Shown: one piece after another, positions 49,353 through 51,287 of the stretch
Numbering within the stretch: position 1 is the stretch's first letter
Layout of the letters: every line of letters begins with the position of its first letter
Assembly: GCA_043783155.1 (NCBI GenBank)
Contig: JAYVZS010000132.1
Span: 1 to 51,287, forward strand
DNA length: 51,287 nucleotides
Source of the DNA: JAPLDA01 sp043783155
GTDB taxonomy: Bacteria; Bacteroidota; Bacteroidia; AKYH767-A; 2013-40CM-41-45
Reading direction: 5' to 3'
Notes under the pieces: generated by a model
Told to the model about the DNA's origin: nothing
The model's database searches: none
What the model saw: the letters and a program-made list of their open reading frames with translations, nothing else
Made by a program: the position numbers and the translations under genes

Positions 49353-49360
49353 TATCTTTG
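49353..49360 (+). promoter_or_regulatory. -7 box of tRNA-Cys promoter
   Basis: TATCTTTG matches TAnnTTTG and ends 14 bases before the tRNA. Confidence 0.65.
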
Positions 49361-49374
49361 CGCACTTTTAAAAA

Positions 49375-49445
49375 GGTCCTGTGGCCGAGTGGTTAGGCAG
49401 AGGTCTGCAAAACCTTGTACAGCGGTTCAAATCCGCTCGGGACCT
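49375..49445 (+). tRNA. tRNA-Cys (anticodon GCA)
   Basis: A 71-nt cloverleaf. The acceptor GGTCCTG pairs with CGGGACC, discriminator T. The anticodon arm is GAGGT-CTGCAAA-ACCTT with GCA at 34-36. The T arm is AGCGG-TTCAAAT-CCGCT. CCA is not encoded. Confidence 0.95.
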
Positions 49446-49452
49446 CAACCGG

Positions 49453-49484
49453 AACCGCCAATCTCGCAAAGGTTGGCGGTTTTT
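49453..49484 (+). terminator. Intrinsic terminator of tRNA-Cys
   Basis: AACCGCCAA pairs with TTGGCGGTT around an 11-base loop, followed by a T5 run. Confidence 0.85.
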
Positions 49485-49554
49485 GCTTCTTTCGGCTTTT
49501 TCATTTCAAAAACCGGCGTCATTTCCGCCCCCTTCCGCACTCTTCTGCGCAAAA

Positions 49555-49593
49555 ATGTTTCAGTAATGTTTCAGTAAATGCCAATGTTTCAGT
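49555..49593 (+). repeat. Triplicate ATGTTTCAGT direct repeat
   Basis: The 10-mer ATGTTTCAGT occurs at 49555-49564, 49566-49575 and 49584-49593 (spacings 11 and 18), between the tRNA-Cys terminator and the next promoter. It could be a small regulatory array or a slippage product. Confidence 0.6.
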
Positions 49594-49635
49594 CGGGGGT
49601 TGGATTGAGCGGGAAATCGGAATCTGTAAAAGGTG

Positions 49636-49643
49636 TATCTTTG
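49636..49643 (+). promoter_or_regulatory. -7 box upstream of the cysteine-rich protein gene
   Basis: TATCTTTG matches TAnnTTTG and lies 10 bases before the ATG at 49654, implying a very short leader. Confidence 0.6.
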
Positions 49644-49653
49644 ACGAGGGAAA

Positions 49654-49995
49654 ATGAAACTCACCGCTCTCATACTTGCAACTTACATTTCGCTTCTCAC
49701 GGTTCAACCAATTGCGACAGCGATTGCTTATGCAAATAATGAGCAGAACGAATCGTGTTGCGGTGAAGATTGTTGCAAGCCCGAACAAGCGGACAACAGC
49801 AAACCGACCAAGCAGGAACAAAACGGAATGTGCAATCCATTTCAATCCTGTGCTTACTGTTGCGGCTGTTATATTTCCGAGCCGATATTTCAGGTGCTAA
49901 CTGTTCGACAAGTAGAAGTTTTGGGATCAACAGTTACAGATAATTTTACTTCCGTCTTTTGTGCCGATTGTTTTCATCCACCAGAAATCGTTTGA
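49654..49995 (+). CDS. Small cysteine-rich exported protein ending HPPEIV
   Basis: This 113-residue protein has a signal peptide (MKLTALILATYISLLTVQPIATA). It has three cysteine groups: CCGEDCC (about 35-41), CNPFQSCAYCCGC (about 60-72) and CADCFHPPEIV at the very end. The layout resembles the small DUF6660 or HYC_CC_PP-type proteins encoded before TonB-dependent receptors in Bacteroidota, but the match is from memory and weak. The cysteine clusters suggest metal or thiol chemistry. It opens a plus-strand set with the next small protein, closed by a terminator. Confidence 0.6.
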   Translation: MKLTALILATYISLLTVQPIATAIAYANNEQNESCCGEDCCKPEQADNSKPTKQEQNGMCNPFQSCAYCCGCYISEPIFQVLTVRQVEVLGSTVTDNFTSVFCADCFHPPEIV

Positions 49996-50047
49996 CACTC
50001 TCAAAAATTTTAGTCAAATAATTTCAAATAATTAAACAATAATTTCA

Positions 50048-50266
50048 ATGAAGAAAAAAATAGGTTTAAGCATCGTGGCAGTCTTAATGATTGCTGGTGC
50101 TGTTGTGTTCGCCAGCGGCAACATGACAAAGAAAGCCGACAGTACTTGTCCCGACAGACCGGGTTGTATTTGCTCAAAGCAGGCAACTGAACAAGTTGCC
50201 AAGCCGCAGGCAACAACCGAGAAGAGGGACAAATGTCCGAACACTCCTAATTGCATCTGCAAATAG
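50048..50266 (+). CDS. Small exported protein with duplicated CPxxPxCIC motif
   Basis: This 72-residue protein has a signal peptide (MKKKIGLSIVAVLMIAGAVVFA). The mature part contains two copies of a nine-residue cysteine motif, CPDRPGCIC and CPNTPNCIC, separated by a Gln/Ala/Lys-rich linker. I know no family for it. Three cysteines per motif suit metal binding or disulphides in the periplasm. It lies 52 bases after the HPPEIV protein and just before a strong terminator, so the two form a small operon. Confidence 0.6.
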   Translation: MKKKIGLSIVAVLMIAGAVVFASGNMTKKADSTCPDRPGCICSKQATEQVAKPQATTEKRDKCPNTPNCICK

Positions 50267-50290
50267 GTGACGGCTGAAAGTTCAAATAAC

Positions 50291-50325
50291 AAAGCCCGTC
50301 ACGAAAGTGACGGGTTTTGTTTTTA
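50291..50325 (+). terminator. Intrinsic terminator
   Basis: CCCGTCAC-GAAA-GTGACGGG (50295-50314) followed by TTTTGTTTTT. It separates the small cysteine-rich operon from the next gene. Confidence 0.9.
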
Positions 50326-50336
50326 AATTTGCATCA

Positions 50337-50642
50337 ATGAAATTCAAGTTTCTCAAAATACTTTTTCTGCTTGTCGGTTTCACTTACATCGCTTCAGCTT
50401 GTGAGTTTGACCACAAGGAGATGAAACAGAATTACGAAAAAGAAACACACACTTACATCACTTGCACCAAGTCAGCAGACGATTTCAATTTCCATGTTTC
50501 TCAAATTATCATTCAGCATTTTATATTTTCTGAAATAAATTTTCAGTGCGAAAATCTTTCGCAAATAATTTTCTTTTCTTTTCTCAAAGAACCTTCACCG
50601 CCCGACAAAATATTTTTGCGGCAACATTCATTACTGATTTGA
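50337..50642 (+). CDS. Small exported protein preceding TonB receptor
   Basis: From ATG 50337 the protein has 101 residues with a signal or lipoprotein-like peptide (MKFKFLKILFLLVGFTYIASAC). It contains scattered Cys and His residues (CEFDHKEM, THTYITCTKS, FQCENLS) and a proline pair near the end (PSPPDKIFLRQ). I recognise no domain; the overall shape resembles small proteins found directly upstream of TonB-dependent receptors. A TAAATTTG box at 50324-50331 lies only 5 bases before the ATG, so either translation is nearly leaderless or the box is chance. The receptor gene follows after 83 bases. Confidence 0.45.
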   Translation: MKFKFLKILFLLVGFTYIASACEFDHKEMKQNYEKETHTYITCTKSADDFNFHVSQIIIQHFIFSEINFQCENLSQIIFFSFLKEPSPPDKIFLRQHSLLI

Positions 50643-50725
50643 TTTTGTGATTTGACTTGATTCATTCCGAAGTATCGGAGTGAAATTCTTTTTTCAATTC
50701 ATCATAATCAATTTCAAAAACAGTA

Positions 50726-51287
50726 ATGAAGAAAATAATTTTATCAATAATTGCAGTGGCTATCGCCATCGCAGCTTTTGCACAAAACACTTTCAAAGCA
50801 AAAGTGATTGACGAAGAAAACAAGCAACCGTTATTTGCTGCAACCATTTCCATTGACACTTTACAACTCGGTGCAAGCACAGACACAGCGGGTTTTGCAA
50901 TCATTAAAAATATTCCTGACGGAAAATTTCAAATTCATTTCCGTTACATCGGTTACGAAGAGTTGAAAAAAGAATTTTCATTTCCGATTTCAAATCCCAA
51001 TCAGGTTTTTGAAATTGAATTGCATTCAAACGCAAGCGAGTTAGGTGAAGTGATTGTGCAAACCACACGAACCAATTCAAGGATTGAAGAAATTCCCATT
51101 CGTGTAGAAGTGTTGGGAGGCGAAGAACTCAACGAAAAAGGAAGCATGAAACCAAGCAACATTTCCATGTTGCTGAGTGAATCAACAGGAATTCAATCAC
51201 AGCAAACTTCGGCAGTCAACGGAAATGTAAGCATCCGTTTGCAAGGACTTGATGGCAAATACACACAAATTCTCAAAGACGGTTTTC
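50726..51287 (+). CDS. TonB-dependent receptor, N-terminal part (cut by window end)
   Basis: The frame opens at ATG 50726 and is still open at the window edge (187 codons). A signal peptide (MKKIILSIIAVAIAIAAFAQ) is followed by a carboxypeptidase-like regulatory domain (VIDEENKQPLFAATISIDT...GFAIIKNIPDGKFQIHFRYIGYEE, residues 24-95). The linker ELGEVIVQTTRTNSRIEEIP and the beginning of the plug domain (SNISMLLSESTGIQSQ...VSIRLQGLDGKYTQIL) come next. It is an outer-membrane importer gated by TonB. The preceding small cysteine-rich proteins suggest a metal or metal-complex ligand, which remains an inference. Confidence 0.85.
   Translation, partial: MKKIILSIIAVAIAIAAFAQNTFKAKVIDEENKQPLFAATISIDTLQLGASTDTAGFAIIKNIPDGKFQIHFRYIGYEELKKEFSFPISNPNQVFEIELHSNASELGEVIVQTTRTNSRIEEIPIRVEVLGGEELNEKGSMKPSNISMLLSESTGIQSQQTSAVNGNVSIRLQGLDGKYTQILKDGF

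Noticed and set aside
49375..49445. tRNA-Cys as attachment site of a second island
   Set aside because: No integrase and no repeat of the tRNA 3' end are visible up to the window edge; cannot be tested further here.

Overview
The window looks like chromosomal DNA of a Bacteroidota bacterium. Four things point there. Secreted proteins carry type IX secretion (T9SS) C-terminal sorting domains. There is a DUF2723 membrane glycosyltransferase and a TonB-dependent receptor with an N-terminal carboxypeptidase-like regulatory domain. The tRNA genes and several others sit behind TAnnTTTG -7 boxes. I cannot name the genus from sequence alone.

Layout. 0.3-8.5 kb: an exported five-haem cytochrome and a VCBS/ASPIC-UnbV protein, both T9SS cargo; then dusB, a CPBP membrane protease and a nucleotidyltransferase-fold protein. 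9.1-19.5 kb: a cell-surface polysaccharide region. It holds a tightly packed minus-strand operon (GT2, WbqC-like, methyltransferase, PglD/NeuD-like acyltransferase, phytanoyl-CoA dioxygenase-like, GH43-like propeller, WecE-type aminotransferase), followed on the plus strand by a GT2, a rare double short-chain dehydrogenase fusion and a STELLO-like glycosyltransferase. 19.9-26.5 kb: small exported proteins (one heavy-metal-binding-domain lipoprotein, one degenerate Rieske-like lipoprotein), a NodB deacetylase, the DUF2723 protein and a methyltransferase.

26.5-38.5 kb is an integrated accessory island between tRNA-Gln(TTG) and tRNA-Ser(GGA). It is bounded by two 334-bp direct repeats, each holding the 5' end of a tyrosine recombinase gene, a conserved inverted repeat, the tRNA-Ser terminator and the tRNA-Ser 3' end. 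This is the pattern left by related elements integrating one after another into the same tRNA gene. Cargo: an SSB; a Fic protein fused to an N-terminal AbiEi-like winged-helix module; a divergent operon abiEi - abiEii - TOTE-type primase/helicase; a serine recombinase that has lost its catalytic domain; and an HsdR joined tail-to-tail to a truncated integrase, with both 3' ends missing. The divergent promoter region carries a 15-bp inverted repeat just before abiEi and five TTTTCTAYTA boxes spaced by whole helical turns. I consider this the most interesting locus: a type IV toxin-antitoxin pair translationally coupled to a primase-helicase and facing a self-regulating Fic/SSB unit.

38.5-49.4 kb returns to core genes (asparaginase, TatD, GT9, a T9SS beta-helix protein, gltX, glnS, folB, tRNA-Cys) plus a broken GxxExxY gene. 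49.6-51.3 kb begins a run of small cysteine-rich exported proteins leading to a TonB-dependent receptor cut by the window edge.

Two genome-wide habits show here. One is a MITE-like family with AGAAACTGTTTAAA ends around a palindromic core. The other is short intergenic-type repeats that also appear in frame inside coding genes (nodB-like, gltX, GT9, asparaginase).
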